Positions 33,483 through 42,605 of a stretch of DNA of 64,000 bases are shown here, piece by piece (within the stretch, counting starts at the first letter, position 1; the number at the start of each line of letters is the position of its first letter). The stretch is from NCBI GenBank assembly GCA_016182795.1, contig JACPFW010000015.1, positions 1 through 64,000 of the forward strand, in the 5' to 3' direction. Below the pieces are notes generated by a model. The model ran no database searches. It saw nothing but the letters and a program-made list of their open reading frames with translations, and had not been told where the DNA came from. The stretch comes from Gemmatimonadota bacterium (GTDB taxonomy: Bacteria > Gemmatimonadota > Gemmatimonadetes > Gemmatimonadales > Gemmatimonadaceae). A program made the translations under genes and the position numbers.

Positions 33483-34852
33483 CGCCTCGTGATCGCCGGA
33501 ACCTTCTCGGGATACCGGTCGTCAAGGCCCTGCTGCACAGTCGTTGGCCACAGTTAGTGGCCCGTCTTCTCGCGCTTGCGGGGCTACTGGTCGCGATTCT
33601 CGCCGCCGTGGTCGGTTCCCCGGTTGGCAGCCACAACATCGGCATCGTGCTGGTATGGATTGCGTGGTGGGCGCTGTTGATCCTGCTCATCCTCCCAGTC
33701 TTCGGCCGCGGGTGGTGCGCGGTGTGTCCCATTCCCATGCCCGCCGAGTGGCTGCAGCATGGCGCCGTGCTCGGACCGGGAGGCCCTGGCATCGGACTCA
33801 AGCGACGCATGCCGGCGGCGCTGCGGAACATCTGGCTCCAGAACGTCGCCTTCACCGGACTCGCGCTGTGCAGCGCCGTCGTGCTGACGCAACCGCGCGT
33901 GACGGGATGGGTCCTTCTCCTCTGCCTGCTCGTCGCGCTCGGGATGGGGCTGGTGTACGAACGGCGGTCGTTCTGCCGCTACGTGTGTCCGGTGGGCGGC
34001 TTCATCGGCCTCTACGCGCAACTGGCGCCCGTCGGACTTCGCGTGCGGGACACGTCGCGGTGTGCCTCGCATACGGAGAAGACGTGCTTCGTCGGCAGCG
34101 CCGATGGCTTCGGGTGTCCGTGGATGCTGTTTCCTGGCGCCGTCGTGAAGAACACGTATTGCGGTCTGTGCATGGAATGCGTGCGCACGTGCCCGCATGA
34201 CAACATCGTCCTCAACCTGCGCCCCGTTGGCGCGGATCTCTGCCAACCCCGGGGTCGTCGACTGGACGAGGCGTTCAAGGCGTTCATCATGCTGGGCGCC
34301 GCGATGGTCTACTCTGCCGTCATGCTCGGTCCGTGGGGTGCGCTCAAGGCGGCCGCTTACGAGATCGGCTCACAGGCCTGGCTCCAATACGCGGTGAGTT
34401 TCGTGAGTCTCGTGTATGGTGTTCTGCCGGCTCTCTTTCTGCTGTCGGTGGCGGTCGGCAAGCGGCTGGCCGGCTCCACGGTGCCGCTGCGAGCCTTGTT
34501 CGTCGCCCTCTCGTACGCGCTGGTGCCCCTGGGTCTCGCCGCGTGGATCGCGTTCAGTCTGTCGTTTGTCTTCGCCAGCATTTCGTACCTGTGGGCGACG
34601 GTGAGCGATCCGTTGGGTGCGGGGTGGAACCTGTTCGGGACCGCGCACCTCGGTTGGCAGCCTTACGTGAGCGGTGGCGTGCCGTATCTGCAGGCGGCGG
34701 TCCTGCTCGTCGGGCTGACATGGGCAAGCGTCACCGCGCGTCGCATCTCCGCTGAGCAGCATGCGCCGCGAGTCGCGCCGCGCCTGGCCCTGCCCGTGGC
34801 GGGTTTCTGTCTCGTTGTCACGGTGGCCCTCATGAAACTGCTGATTATATGA
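33479..34852 (+). CDS. NapH/NosR-like membrane polyferredoxin
   Basis: This 457-aa protein has about nine membrane helices. It carries the twin CxxxCP motifs typical of NosR/NapH/CcoG membrane modules (GWCAVCPIPMP, CRYVCPVGG) and two partial ferredoxin clusters (CGLCMECVRTCP). It is expected to pass electrons between quinol or cytoplasmic donors and periplasmic proteins through Fe-S centres. ATG33479 overlaps the CuA stop, and its own stop overlaps the next CuA gene, so the three are translationally coupled. Confidence 0.85.
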   Translation: MTPRDRRNLLGIPVVKALLHSRWPQLVARLLALAGLLVAILAAVVGSPVGSHNIGIVLVWIAWWALLILLILPVFGRGWCAVCPIPMPAEWLQHGAVLGPGGPGIGLKRRMPAALRNIWLQNVAFTGLALCSAVVLTQPRVTGWVLLLCLLVALGMGLVYERRSFCRYVCPVGGFIGLYAQLAPVGLRVRDTSRCASHTEKTCFVGSADGFGCPWMLFPGAVVKNTYCGLCMECVRTCPHDNIVLNLRPVGADLCQPRGRRLDEAFKAFIMLGAAMVYSAVMLGPWGALKAAAYEIGSQAWLQYAVSFVSLVYGVLPALFLLSVAVGKRLAGSTVPLRALFVALSYALVPLGLAAWIAFSLSFVFASISYLWATVSDPLGAGWNLFGTAHLGWQPYVSGGVPYLQAAVLLVGLTWASVTARRISAEQHAPRVAPRLALPVAGFCLVVTVALMKLLII

Positions 34853-35853
34853 ACCGCGAACTTGCTGCGCGCCTTCTGGCCTCGCTCGTCCTGCTCGGGG
34901 TCCCCGTAGGCGTGCTGCTCGCGCGAAAAGTCACTACCCAGCACGTGGCCATCCACGGCGTGATGGCCGACAACGGCGGCTGGACGCCGGGCACCATCGA
35001 GGCGAGAGTCGGAGAGCCGCTCACGTTGCATCTGACGTCAGATGACGTGATCCATGGATTTGCCATCGGACAGAGCGAGCACCCGGCGGTTGACGTGATG
35101 CCGGGCGCGTGGACGAAGACGAAGCTCGTCTTTGCGCGACCGGGCAGGTACACGTTCTATTGCACCCGCTGGTGCGGTTCGAACCACTGGCGGATGCGCG
35201 GCACTATCGAGGTCAGCGGGCCGGGTGCGGAGGTGGCGACCGATTCGGCTCCGCTCTTCGTACGGCTCAAATTAGATCTCGATGCCCCCCATCCCAGTGG
35301 TGTCGTGCCCACGCGAATGCCCGTTGCGGCGCGTGGCACGGAGGCTGCGATGCCGTTTGCGTGGTCGCTCGACGAATACCGATCCCGTAGTCCGGTCGCG
35401 CTCTTTCGGACCATGCGCGAGCGCGCTCCCAAGTCCGTCACAGATTCCCGAGTATGGGACGTCGTGGCCACCGTATGGCGTGACAAGACCACCGCCGAGC
35501 GTCTCGCAGTAGGTCGAAAGCTCTATCGCGAGAACTGCGCAGCCTGCCATGGCGAGTCAGGGCGCGGGAATGGGGTCATGGCGGCCGCGCTCGCTGCGTC
35601 AGCAGGGACCGCGATGGCGGGCATGACAGGCCATACCACCGCCTCGCCGACCGACTTCACCGATGCTGCGACCATGCTTGGCGCAAGTCCCGCCTTCCTG
35701 CACGGGAAGATCATCCGTGGCGGTATGGGGACCGGGATGCCGTACTGGGGGCCGATCTTCAATGACACCCAAGTGTGGGCGCTGGTGGACTACCTGTGGA
35801 CGTTTCAGTTCGCCTACGAGTGGACCGCGCCGCCCTCGTCCGCATCACCCTGA
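34849..35853 (+). CDS. CuA cupredoxin-cytochrome c fusion
   Basis: This 334-aa protein has an N-terminal membrane helix, then a CuA domain with H69, C105, C109, H113 and M116 (YCTRWCGSNHWRM), and a C-terminal cytochrome c domain with CAACH (C230, C233, H234) and methionine-ligand region GGMGTGMPYWG. It resembles caa3-type oxidase subunit II but has only one anchor and no oxidase subunit I in the cluster. It could act as a shuttle between cytochrome, CuA and the polyferredoxin. ATG overlaps the preceding stop. Confidence 0.85.
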   Translation: MNRELAARLLASLVLLGVPVGVLLARKVTTQHVAIHGVMADNGGWTPGTIEARVGEPLTLHLTSDDVIHGFAIGQSEHPAVDVMPGAWTKTKLVFARPGRYTFYCTRWCGSNHWRMRGTIEVSGPGAEVATDSAPLFVRLKLDLDAPHPSGVVPTRMPVAARGTEAAMPFAWSLDEYRSRSPVALFRTMRERAPKSVTDSRVWDVVATVWRDKTTAERLAVGRKLYRENCAACHGESGRGNGVMAAALAASAGTAMAGMTGHTTASPTDFTDAATMLGASPAFLHGKIIRGGMGTGMPYWGPIFNDTQVWALVDYLWTFQFAYEWTAPPSSASP

Positions 35854-35865
35854 GGAGTTGCCCAC

Positions 35866-36357
35866 ATGAACGTACTCCTATCGTCGGAGCCTACCCCGCC
35901 GCGCCCTCGTCGGAGGCGAACTTTGCAACTGATCGGCGCACTCCTGCTGCTGACGCTCGGCGGATTGGTGGCGATACGTGCCCATCGCTCCGCTGCGTCC
36001 CCGGTGACCGCTACGAAGCATGAAGGTGCGCCCGAGCTGGTGACGGACAAGGCGAAGGTCGACTTCGGCGTGGTCCCCTTCGGCAAATGGATTGAGGCAA
36101 CGTTCGAGGTCCAGAACGCCGGCCGGGAGACACTGGAGTTCACGGAATCGCCGTACATCGAGGTCGTGAAGGGGTGTTGCCCGCCGTCCCCTCAACTCGG
36201 CAAGCGGTCCTTGAAGTCCGGAGAGCGCACCAGCCTTTCGGTGAAGTTCATGATGTACCGGGGCATGGGTGGCGTGCACGACTTCCGCGTGCATCTGCGC
36301 ACCAATGATCCCGCTCGTCCTGACCAGACGGTGCAGATCCTGTCGGACTGGAGATAG
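35866..36357 (+). CDS. DUF1573 family exported protein
   Basis: This 163-aa protein has an N-terminal membrane helix (residues 23-40), then a DUF1573/Ig-like domain: VDFGVVPFGKWIEATFEV, then VVKGCCPPSP and VHLRTNDPARPDQTV. The GCCPP pair is the conserved Cys region of this family. The function is unknown, and it often occurs with cytochrome and copper genes. It closes the redox cluster 12 bp after the CuA-cytochrome gene. Confidence 0.82.
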   Translation: MNVLLSSEPTPPRPRRRRTLQLIGALLLLTLGGLVAIRAHRSAASPVTATKHEGAPELVTDKAKVDFGVVPFGKWIEATFEVQNAGRETLEFTESPYIEVVKGCCPPSPQLGKRSLKSGERTSLSVKFMMYRGMGGVHDFRVHLRTNDPARPDQTVQILSDWR

Positions 36358-36577
36358 TCGTGGCCCCGACCGACCTCGACGGAGTGCGCCGACACAGCGT
36401 GCCGAACGGTCATCGCGCACCCTCCGCGCGCGTGCCGACGACACGGTCGTGCGGTGCCGACACTATACGCGCAGCGAGTCGCGTTCAAGCGAGCTCGCCT
36501 TTGAATGCCGAGAGACGTTGGTGGTCGCGCTGTACGAAGCTGCGTCAACGTGCGGTCCTCGCCAGGGCGGACACGCG

Positions 36578-38131
36578 ATGAGCGACCGAATCGTGCCCCC
36601 GCGTCGAGGATGGGGCCTCGGATTGCGGCTCGGGCTACTCACCACCCTGGTGGTCACCGGGGTGATGGGCGTCGTATCCGGCACGCAGCTCGCGGGGGAG
36701 TTGCGCGCTGAGTTGCGCGAACGGCGGGCGCGACTCGGCGAGTCCTTGGCGCCCCTCGTGTCGGATCTGCAGAGCGCCGTCACGCGCGAGGATGTCCGTG
36801 TCGCCGTCGAGCGATTCCACGCGTCGTATGTGGCCCAAGGGCACGCCTACCATAACCTCGTCGTCGTCGACTCCTCCGGTCGTATCGCCATCGATACGCG
36901 CGACGAAGGCCGGCATGGCGCGCGGGACCTGTTGACGGCCGCGGTGCCGCTCGTCTCGCCCGCGTTTGGTCCTCAGCTGGTAGAGCTGCACATCACAGAA
37001 GACAGTTTTGACTTCTCCGCAGAGCGTGCACGACGGTGGAGGGACTGGGCGATTCACGTGGGCGTTACGGCGTTGTTGATCCTCGTCCTGTTGTTCTTCG
37101 TGATCCGTCGCGAAGTGACGGGGCCGATCGAGCGTCTCCTCGGAGGCGTCCGGAAGATGGAGCTGGGATACTGGGACGACATGCCAAGTCCTGGTGGCGC
37201 CTGGGAGGTTCGCTGGCTCGGCTGGCGCTTCGGGGCCCTCGGCCTGGAGTTGAGCCGGACGGTGGAACACCTCGTCGCCGCGCAACGCCGTGCGTATGCC
37301 GCGGAGCGCGACACGCACACCGAGTCGGCGACACCCGAGCCGGGAGACTCACCGAGGCCCCAGTCGCCGGATTCTCAGCGTTCGGCTGAAGCCATCGCGT
37401 GGCTCCGGGCGCAATTGGAGCGTCTCCGTTCCGCCGACCCCGGAGACTCGGCGACCCGCGCCTTGGCGGAGAGCATCCTGGATCGACACGCGACGGCGGC
37501 GGAGCGACTCGGCCTGTCTGAACTGCGCGTGAGTCTCGAAGACGCGGCCCTACGCGTGCTCGACCCCGACGAGTTCCTCGCCATCTCCCGGCGCATCGAG
37601 GCGGAGCGCCCACGACTCGATGCACTCGCCCAAGCACGCGAAACTCAGATCCGGCGCGCCTTGGCACTCCAAGGGGTCCCTGTTGTCGAAATCTCCCACC
37701 GGGTAAAGCATCCCGCGGGCACCTTGAAGAAGATGCACGCCAAGAACCTGACGTTCGAGCAAGTCCACGACCTCGTCGCCCTGCGAATTCTTGTGCCCAC
37801 CGAGACGGACTGCTACCACGCGCTTCGCGTGGTTCACGATCTCCACGTCCCCATCGCTGGTCGTTTCAAGGACTACATCGCCCAGCCCAAGACCAACGGC
37901 TATCGCGGCCTCCACGCCAATGTGCGTGACACGAGCGGCGCGCCCTTCGAAGTGCAGATCCGCTCGCTCGCCATGCATCGGCACGCCGAGCAGGGGCCTG
38001 CGGCCTATGCGGACTACAAGCATGCCACCCGCATCGAGGCGAACCAGTGGCGCGTGGAACCGTGGAAGCGCGTCTTGGCGCTGTTCGGCCACAGCCGGCG
38101 GCACCGCGCGAACGAAGGAGACGCCAGCTAA
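36578..38131 (+). CDS. Membrane sensor-HAMP-RelA-type (p)ppGpp synthetase
   Basis: This 517-aa protein has TM1 (about 13-33), a periplasmic sensor region (34-158), TM2 (159-176) and a HAMP-like segment from 177 (IRREVTGPIERLLGG). After a linker it matches the RelA/SpoT region between hydrolase and synthetase (RLGLSELRVSLEDAALRVL). The synthetase domain (375-485) follows, with DLVALR (D398), RFKDYIAQPKTNGYRGLH and FEVQIR (E458). No HD hydrolase, TGS or ACT domain is present. ATG36578 begins the first membrane segment. It suggests a receptor making (p)ppGpp on an external cue. Confidence 0.85.
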   Translation: MSDRIVPPRRGWGLGLRLGLLTTLVVTGVMGVVSGTQLAGELRAELRERRARLGESLAPLVSDLQSAVTREDVRVAVERFHASYVAQGHAYHNLVVVDSSGRIAIDTRDEGRHGARDLLTAAVPLVSPAFGPQLVELHITEDSFDFSAERARRWRDWAIHVGVTALLILVLLFFVIRREVTGPIERLLGGVRKMELGYWDDMPSPGGAWEVRWLGWRFGALGLELSRTVEHLVAAQRRAYAAERDTHTESATPEPGDSPRPQSPDSQRSAEAIAWLRAQLERLRSADPGDSATRALAESILDRHATAAERLGLSELRVSLEDAALRVLDPDEFLAISRRIEAERPRLDALAQARETQIRRALALQGVPVVEISHRVKHPAGTLKKMHAKNLTFEQVHDLVALRILVPTETDCYHALRVVHDLHVPIAGRFKDYIAQPKTNGYRGLHANVRDTSGAPFEVQIRSLAMHRHAEQGPAAYADYKHATRIEANQWRVEPWKRVLALFGHSRRHRANEGDAS

Positions 38132-38690
38132 GGGACAGCGCGTCCAGCTGAACACGAAGGCGTCAATCTGCCGCCGATTCGCTTGGCCACTCGAATCGCA
38201 TCATTGCGCCGCGCCTGGGAGCTTACCAAGGAGCGTGTTCTGCCTCGCCCCAACCACGGGACCGACGATCCGTGCGGGGCAAACAGGGTGACGCTTGGGC
38301 TGTCAACACCGAAACGCCACCCCGCGAACCTCCACGGTGCCAGACGGTGTGGTGCACTTGATAAGAGCGAGAACAGTCCGGGCAGGCGAGCGCTCAACCA
38401 CTTAACACGGAGGTAAGCGACTCCGTCCGCTGCGCCTGCGCTCGAGTAGGAGATGACTTGGCCAGTGTAGGCGTGACATGGCGTATTGCTATGGCGCCAC
38501 GCAACGCCCATTATTCTAACACGTGCTCCCCCGAGTGGAGATGCATTTCGCGACGTCGGTGCGCTCGTCAAGGTGGCGCGAAGACGACGCTCGCGGATCC
38601 GAGCAACGGCTCTTCTCGACGCGAACTCGCGTCCGCATTCCCAAGAACCGACGGACGGGCGCCATCCTCACATGTCTCGGGAGAACCAAC
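38132..38690. other. Intergenic region without recognisable genes
   Basis: These 559 bp hold no convincing frame. An AT-richer spot at 38505-38525 (CCATTATTCTAACACG) may be a promoter element for the following lipoprotein gene, which has GGGAG before its ATG at 38691. Confidence 0.3.
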
Positions 38691-39794
38691 ATGACGCTGT
38701 CCCAGCGCTTTCATGTCTCACGAACCTCGCTTCTCGCTTCCACTCTGCTTGCTTCCGTTGTTCTCTTGGTCGCCTGCGACCGCCAGCCCACACCACCCGA
38801 ACGTGTCACGGCGAAACGAACAGGCGCGGAGACATTCCAGATGGCCCCGGCAGTGCAGAGCGCGCAACGCGGCGAGTTCCTACCGTACGGACGGCCCACC
38901 GCGGCCGACCAGGTCGTAGACCGACTGCCAGAACCATTCGACCCGATCAGGCATCCCGTTGCACGGGTCGATGAAATTCCCGGCGTGGTGCCGGCGACGG
39001 GCATAAAGTACCCAGCGCGCGCCGAGTTTCGGACTCGGAGTTCAGGAGCTGCCTTGCCGACTACAGCTCTTTCCACGGACGCGTGGGCGGGTATCTTCCT
39101 CGATAGCAGCAGCCGAGGCATCGAGGGGCTGATGGATCTCCGCGATGACGTGGTCATTCCAGCAGGTTGGTTTCAGGCGCTGGTGTACGCGCCGACTTTG
39201 CTCCCTGGTGGCGGCTCCTGCATCGAGTTGACAACGATTCACTGGAATCGCCACGACTGGGGTTCGCAGATGAACCACGGATTGGGAGCATGGGACTGGT
39301 GTCATGGCGGGCAGTTCGTGAAGACCGCGCCTTTCGACCAGTGGTTCAAGGACCGTTACGCGCGCATCTACTACGACGAGTGGATGCAGCCGCGCCTGAA
39401 ATACTACGCTGTCGTCGTGGCGGATAATCCAGCCGGATCGCCTAGCTCGGAAGACACCTGGCGTGTATACCTATACAATTTCAGTGCCGGCATCTATCAG
39501 CAGTGGGTGTCGCTAACAGGAGTTGGCGAGAAGCCGAATGGCTGGTCCATGCACGAGTCCATGCGAATGCAAGGGTACTACAACGGTGGCGGCTGTACCA
39601 CGCTACCGACGATTCGCACGCTCGCCCAGAACGTACTCCGACCGGACGGAACGTGGGTGCCACCGACGGCGGCTGTCAGGACGTCGGCCGGTATTCTGGG
39701 CGGTAACTGCTTCATCAATGGCAGCTATACGCTTTTCCTTGATCAGGTAACCGACGGTGATTGGTGGGCGTGGACTCCGTCGAACTCCAACTAA
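38691..39794 (+). CDS. Hypothetical exported lipoprotein
   Basis: This 367-aa protein starts at ATG38691. A lipoprotein signal (SVVLLVACDRQ, lipobox Cys near 26) is followed by an aromatic-rich, Trp-rich mature region (NRHDWGSQMNHGLGAWDW, WWAWTPS) with scattered Cys pairs, typical of a stable secreted protein. No enzyme motif is recognised. It stands alone between the RelA-like gene and another small lipoprotein. Confidence 0.6.
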   Translation: MTLSQRFHVSRTSLLASTLLASVVLLVACDRQPTPPERVTAKRTGAETFQMAPAVQSAQRGEFLPYGRPTAADQVVDRLPEPFDPIRHPVARVDEIPGVVPATGIKYPARAEFRTRSSGAALPTTALSTDAWAGIFLDSSSRGIEGLMDLRDDVVIPAGWFQALVYAPTLLPGGGSCIELTTIHWNRHDWGSQMNHGLGAWDWCHGGQFVKTAPFDQWFKDRYARIYYDEWMQPRLKYYAVVVADNPAGSPSSEDTWRVYLYNFSAGIYQQWVSLTGVGEKPNGWSMHESMRMQGYYNGGGCTTLPTIRTLAQNVLRPDGTWVPPTAAVRTSAGILGGNCFINGSYTLFLDQVTDGDWWAWTPSNSN

Positions 39795-39827
39795 CAGGCG
39801 CCGTACCTACACATCCGGGGAGGTCCC

Positions 39828-40259
39828 ATGTTCCGTGCCAGCAAACCACCGACCTTTGCCTTGAGCCTCGCCCTGGCGGCGAGTGCGTGCGCGGCTACAG
39901 CCACGTCGCTCTCTCCGAATGAGATCGCGGGCACGTACCGGCTCGTGTCGATCTATGGCATGCCACTACCGGCGCAGTCGGTTCCCGGGCGTGTCACTGT
40001 GGACTCCGGGAGCATCGAGGTCGGGGCCGGTGGCGACATGCGACGAGACGAGTTCGGCACCTCCTGCTCGCTCGGAACTTGCACCGCGTTTCACGAGCAG
40101 TTCCTCGCGCAATGGACGCTCGCGCGTGGGAACCGGCTCCTGCTCTCGTACTCGACCGGCGGCGTCGACTCCAGTTACGTCGCCTCGCCCGGAAACATCA
40201 TTAGCACCTATGTTTCCGGATCGAAGACAGCGGAGGCAAAGCGCTGGGAGAAGCGCTGA
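39828..40259 (+). CDS. Small lipoprotein, lipocalin-like pattern
   Basis: This 143-aa protein with a lipoprotein signal (LAASACAATAT) starts at ATG39828 behind GGGGAGG. The mature domain opens with ISGT-like IAGTYRLVSIYGMPLP and has regular beta alternation, reminiscent of small lipocalin-type proteins. The function is unknown. It follows the preceding lipoprotein gene by 33 bp and may share its transcript. Confidence 0.55.
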   Translation: MFRASKPPTFALSLALAASACAATATSLSPNEIAGTYRLVSIYGMPLPAQSVPGRVTVDSGSIEVGAGGDMRRDEFGTSCSLGTCTAFHEQFLAQWTLARGNRLLLSYSTGGVDSSYVASPGNIISTYVSGSKTAEAKRWEKR

Positions 40260-40348
40260 TCGACGAAGCGTCCCATGCGCGCTGGAGTCGAGGCGTAGGA
40301 CACCCCCTCGACTCCAGCGTCTTCTTTCGACTGCGACGCCATCATTCC

Positions 40349-40891
40349 GTGACCGGCAATGTCGAGCTTCGATTTCGGCGAGACTGCGCGCCTATTGTGC
40401 CTCGCTGGTCGAACGCCGCTGTTACCGGCGTGTGTGTGGTCCAGGGTGGCACGACGGACGGCTGCTTGCTCCTGCCGGACAGAGCCTGCGCTCCGAAGCG
40501 GAACTTCGTGTCTGTCAAGGCTCTCGCGGGAGTGGCCACGCCGGTCAACCGCTTGCGTGCAGTGGCGTTGGCTGGCCTGAATTTGTACAGTGGCGCCGGC
40601 GACACGCCGCTCGGCGTTCAGCGGCGACTTGAGTTCAACGAGCCGATGTCGACGCAGCTCGGGCTAGGCGTGATGCCACGTGCGACGGTGCTGTCATCGT
40701 ACGGTGGCGAGCGACTTACGCTGTGGGCGGTGGGCGGTAGTCTCACGCTCCGTCAGCCCTGGTATCCCTCGATGCGACCGAGAACTGTATCGCCCCGGGT
40801 TTCCCGGAGTCTCGAGCTCGCCAATGAGAGCGAGTCCTGTGTGTTTCCGGGGCGGTTCCGCCTTCTTCCATTCGCACAGGCTCGCGCGTGA
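40349..40891 (+). pseudogene. Possible remnant of an outer-membrane protein gene
   Basis: The open frame contains LGLGVMPRATVLSSYGG, LTLWAVGGSLTLR, which looks like the last strands of a beta-barrel, but then reads on into unlike sequence. The N-terminal part lacks a signal peptide. I read it as a truncated or frame-disrupted gene. Coding status is uncertain. Confidence 0.3.
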
Positions 40892-41228
40892 CCGCACGCG
40901 GCTGCCGCTTGGCGTTGGTCGTGCGCGTGGCCGAGTCCTGCACCTGAAGTGTTCGCTGCGACGTCTTCCAACGGCGATCCGCTGGCCGAGAGCGCCGCGT
41001 TCGCGCGCTCGAGTTTGCACGCGAAGTTACTTTGGCAGACAATCCAGCTGGCGTGATCTGATACTTCCTAACATCTCAGTTGGGGCGGTTCGGACAGAAC
41101 GCGTGGTACAGAACAGATCGCGCAGGCGGTCACGCGGTCACTCGGAGGCATTGTCCTCGTGAGCGAGGGTGCGCGCTGGAACGTCGTCGGCCCATTCGCA
41201 TGAGCTGGCGATGACCGTAGCTCCAACA
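40892..41228. other. Intergenic region, nothing recognised
   Basis: About 340 bp between a doubtful plus-strand remnant and the convergent end of the restriction-like gene. No gene, clear repeat or terminator is seen. Confidence 0.3.
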
Positions 41229-42494
41229 CTACAGCGTCTTCGCGACCGCCTCGATCGCCTTCAAGCCGGTGCCGAACCGCGCCATCTGTTCCCGATTGGC
41301 GGCGAGCACTCCGTAGGGAACGAACCGGACCCCGAGTTCGCCGACGCGAGAGAACGCGGGACGCGCGAGTTGGGCGCGCACGTCGGCCTCACGTTCATCG
41401 GGGGCGACCAGAAAAAGTCCATGTGCCGTCCCGGCCCCCGCACCAAGCGCCAGGTCCAGCAGTCGGACGATGCCACTGTAGATCGAGGTCGTGTGCTCCA
41501 CTTCGAAGGCGGCGCGCACGTGCTGCGTCGTGCGGTCGAGCCACAGCACGTCGATCAACCGGATGGCATCGGCACCGGCGCCATCACGCAGCGCTGGCGG
41601 CAGCTCCGCGAGGCACCCGTCGCCGAGCAGGCCATCGCCGAGTGCGCGTCGCTGATCGTTGCTGGCGATCCAGACACCGAAGCCGAGGGCCGATCCCAGG
41701 TCGCGCAGCCAGCCCTGTATCTGCGTATGCGTCAGTTCGTCGGCTCCGTCGTCGGCAGTCTCGGCGCTCATCGACGCTTGCAGCGCCTGCGCCAGCGCGT
41801 CGCGCCACGCGCGGCGCGCGTCAGTCGTCGCGTCCGGCGCGAGCGGCGGCGCCGGATACCGACCGCTGCCGACATCAAACAGGAATCCGGCGATCGCGCC
41901 CAGATCGTTGGACAGCACGCGTCGGTGTCGCGCGGTCAAGTCGAGCATGCCCTTGCGCATGGCCAGATACGCGGTCCACCGGCCGAGTGGCACGCGAACG
42001 CCGGTGACGCGTTCGTAGCCCTTCGCGATGGCGGTGTTCGTGGGCGGCGCGATCGTGGGATGCAAGAAGTAGAGCAGGTTCGCCGCGGCGGGTCCCAAGC
42101 CCTTGATGCCAAGTGCGTCCAGCCGGTGGATCGCATCAAGCACCTCCGCCTCGGTGTCGCAGCACGCGCATTGGTCCAGGAACGCCGCGAACGCGAGCTG
42201 ATTCTGCCGGTTCTCGTAGATGTCCGGAATGCGGAGCTTTGGCTTCCAGAGAAAGGCGTGATCGGCGCCGCGAAAGAGCGGCCGTTGCTCCGCCACGCAT
42301 TTCACCACCGTCTCCAGGGAGGTGCCGCGATACTGGCGTCCGAAGGAGTCCGCCCGGATCTCGTCCACGACGACGGCCAAGCCTCTACGGATGCTTCGGA
42401 AGTTCTTGAGTCGTTCGTCCCAGAGAAACCAGCGATGATAGGAGCCGCCAACGTCGTCGCGCCAGCGTTCCAGCAGAGTGGCGAGCAAGTCCAT
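41229..42494 (-). CDS. Putative PD-(D/E)XK restriction-endonuclease-like protein
   Basis: This 421-aa protein starts at ATG42494, with an alternative ATG at 42551. The N-terminal half has a helix-hairpin-helix-like GIKGLGPAAANLLYFLHP. The C-terminal half has IRLIDVLWLDR, then AAFEVEHTTSIYSGIVRLLDL, a D...ExE pattern of PD-(D/E)XK nucleases, followed by GLFLVAPDERE. I recall this C-terminal signature from proteins annotated as restriction endonucleases, often without a visible methylase. None is seen here. It is divergent from the BlaI-type gene. Confidence 0.6.
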   Translation of the reverse strand: MDLLATLLERWRDDVGGSYHRWFLWDERLKNFRSIRRGLAVVVDEIRADSFGRQYRGTSLETVVKCVAEQRPLFRGADHAFLWKPKLRIPDIYENRQNQLAFAAFLDQCACCDTEAEVLDAIHRLDALGIKGLGPAAANLLYFLHPTIAPPTNTAIAKGYERVTGVRVPLGRWTAYLAMRKGMLDLTARHRRVLSNDLGAIAGFLFDVGSGRYPAPPLAPDATTDARRAWRDALAQALQASMSAETADDGADELTHTQIQGWLRDLGSALGFGVWIASNDQRRALGDGLLGDGCLAELPPALRDGAGADAIRLIDVLWLDRTTQHVRAAFEVEHTTSIYSGIVRLLDLALGAGAGTAHGLFLVAPDEREADVRAQLARPAFSRVGELGVRFVPYGVLAANREQMARFGTGLKAIEAVAKTL

Positions 42495-42525
42495 GAGGCA
42501 AATGGTCGGTGTCAGTGGCGTGGAG

Positions 42526-42544
42526 GCTTTACGAGCGATAAAAC
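42526..42544. promoter_or_regulatory. Weak BlaI-type operator candidate before blaI
   Basis: GCTTTACGAGCGATAAAAC shares the TTTA/TAAA arms and 9+1+9 spacing with the palindrome at 44657 but has about eight arm mismatches. It lies in the gap upstream of the BlaI-type gene where autoregulation would be expected. Confidence 0.22.
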
Positions 42545-42605
42545 TTCGCATAGATTTCAGCAGATCGGCAAGGCAAGCACGCCGCTCCAACGCAGAGGCG
42601 CACGC

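Noticed and set aside
29265-36357. Nitrous-oxide reductase (nos) operon
   Set aside because: CuA and polyferredoxin parts suggest it, but there is no NosZ, NosD, NosF or NosY in the window.
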